A stretch of DNA of 64,000 nucleotides from Caldilinea sp. CFX5. Its GTDB lineage: Bacteria > Chloroflexota > Anaerolineae > Caldilineales > Caldilineaceae. The position numbers and the translations under genes were made by a program. The first letter of the stretch is position 1, and each line of letters opens with the position of its first letter. This document shows, piece after piece, positions 63,351 to 64,000 of the stretch. Location: NCBI GenBank assembly GCA_021405325.1, contig QWII01000009.1:62001-126000 (forward strand). The letters run 5' to 3'. Under the pieces are notes generated by a model. The model was not told where the DNA came from. It ran no database searches and worked only from the letters and a program-made list of their open reading frames with translations.

Positions 63351-63416
63351 AGATAAAGAGATAGAGAGATTAAGAGATTCATGTTCCAATCTCTTAATCT
63401 CTCTATCTCTTTATCT
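63351..63416. repeat. Longest perfect hairpin of the AGAGATAAAG family
   Basis: Perfect 29-bp arms (63351-63379, 63388-63416) around an 8-bp loop, lying between the convergent coiled-coil gene and the acyl-CoA ligase gene; it could terminate both. Confidence 0.88.
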
Positions 63417-63421
63417 CTGTT

Positions 63422-64000
63422 CTATTGCTTCTTCTGCTTCTCTTCTTCCACCAACAACCGGCGCAACACTTTACCGATCTGGCTCTTGGGCAGTTCTTTA
63501 CGGAACTCGACAGCGGTGGGGACTTTGTAGGGGGCCAGGTTTTCTTTGCAGAAGTCGCGAATCTCTTCGGCGGTGGCTTGTTGGCCTTCTTTCAGGATGA
63601 TAAAGGCTTTCACCGTTTCACCACGTTTGGGGTCGGGTACGCCGGCTACGGCCGCTTCCAGCACTTTGGGGTGCATGAAGAGAACTTCTTCCACCTCGCG
63701 CGGGACAATGTTGTAGCCGCTGGCGATGATCAGATCCTTCTTGCGATCGACAATGTAGAAGTAGCCGTCGTCGTCCATCCTGGCAATGTCGCCGGTGTGG
63801 AGCCAGCCATCTTTGTCGATGGTGTTGGCGGTTTCATCGGGGCGGTTCCAGTAGCCTTTCATTACTTGCGGGCCCCGCACGACAATCTCGCCTTCTTCGC
63901 CTACATTCAAAGGTGTATAGTCACCGTTGGCATCGGGCGCCAGGCTGACAATCCGTACATCCGTGTTGCAGACTGGCAGACCAATCGATCCCGCCCGGCT
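63422..64000 (-). CDS. Long-chain acyl-CoA ligase (AMP-binding), C-terminal part, cut by window edge
   Basis: The minus-strand frame is open through base 64000, so 193 codons of the 3' end are here. It shows the ANL-superfamily pattern: [49 protein letters not shown] (the A8-type GD and hinge DRKK), [12 protein letters not shown] and the catalytic Lys region SQIGKVLRR. It activates fatty acids or similar acids to acyl-CoA. The N-terminal AMP-binding part lies outside. Not assigned to a specific gene because the substrate part is missing. Confidence 0.9.
   Translation of the reverse strand, partial: SRAGSIGLPVCNTDVRIVSLAPDANGDYTPLNVGEEGEIVVRGPQVMKGYWNRPDETANTIDKDGWLHTGDIARMDDDGYFYIVDRKKDLIIASGYNIVPREVEEVLFMHPKVLEAAVAGVPDPKRGETVKAFIILKEGQQATAEEIRDFCKENLAPYKVPTAVEFRKELPKSQIGKVLRRLLVEEEKQKKQ

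Overview
The window looks like a chromosomal segment of a Chloroflexota bacterium, most likely an Anaerolineae/Caldilineales-type lineage. This is an inference. It rests on moderately GC-rich DNA, the gene run coaD, coiled-coil protein, yceD/DUF177, rpmF, fabD, fabG, nusB, tatB, tatC, abundant PIG-L deacetylases, DUF4038 and CocE hydrolases, Uma2 nucleases, and intergenic spacers full of short-unit repeats that form long hairpins. No rRNA, tRNA or CRISPR array was seen.

Layout. 1-5650: 5' part of 2-oxoglutarate dehydrogenase E1 (minus), a divergent GntR/FCD regulator with a readable promoter and operator, an AAA ATPase whose downstream partner gene is wrecked by a small palindromic element, a PIG-L deacetylase and a VOC protein. 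5650-11310: a lipoprotein and two large GT-C-type membrane glycosyltransferases, one with an intergenic-type repeat translated in frame. 11416-20307: a minus-strand defence block from a near-consensus promoter: hsdR, an unknown gene, a HEPN protein, DUF3037, an unknown gene, hsdS, a nested inverted-repeat spacer, hsdM, then a Uma2 nuclease. 20375-24161: two sugar-type ABC permeases, a DUF3124 lipoprotein and an amidohydrolase. 24331-35461: metabolic genes (RidA-like, MFS, pterin dehydratase, GT2, epimerase, desaturase, aldo/keto reductase, aminotransferase, PIG-L, DUF4038 hydrolase, DUF123).

35465-46015: small antitoxin-like/HNH, DUF4160/DUF2442 and duplicated 83-residue genes, two decayed loci (ABC permease fusion, frameshifted RHH-like gene), two adjacent PPK2 genes, a methyltransferase, and catabolic enzymes (aldo/keto reductase, epimerase, FAH-family hydrolase, CocE/NonD). 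46015-51855: sulfatase, a MacB/FtsX-type ABC exporter pair and a Nudix hydrolase. 51958-55094: a hypothetical gene and a Ser/Thr kinase divergent from an FHA plus winged-helix regulator, whose upstream spacer carries four 14-bp tandem repeats. This could be a compact phospho-signalling module. 55091-63336: core genes on the plus strand (hemW, coaD, yceD, rpmF, fabD, fabG, nusB, tatB, tatC). 63422-64000: 3' part of an acyl-CoA ligase.

The most unusual general feature is that many gene ends carry long, near-perfect inverted repeats (15-30 bp arms). Their arms are often made of short tandem units, and several unit families recur kilobases apart. One such repeat array has entered a coding region without breaking the frame.
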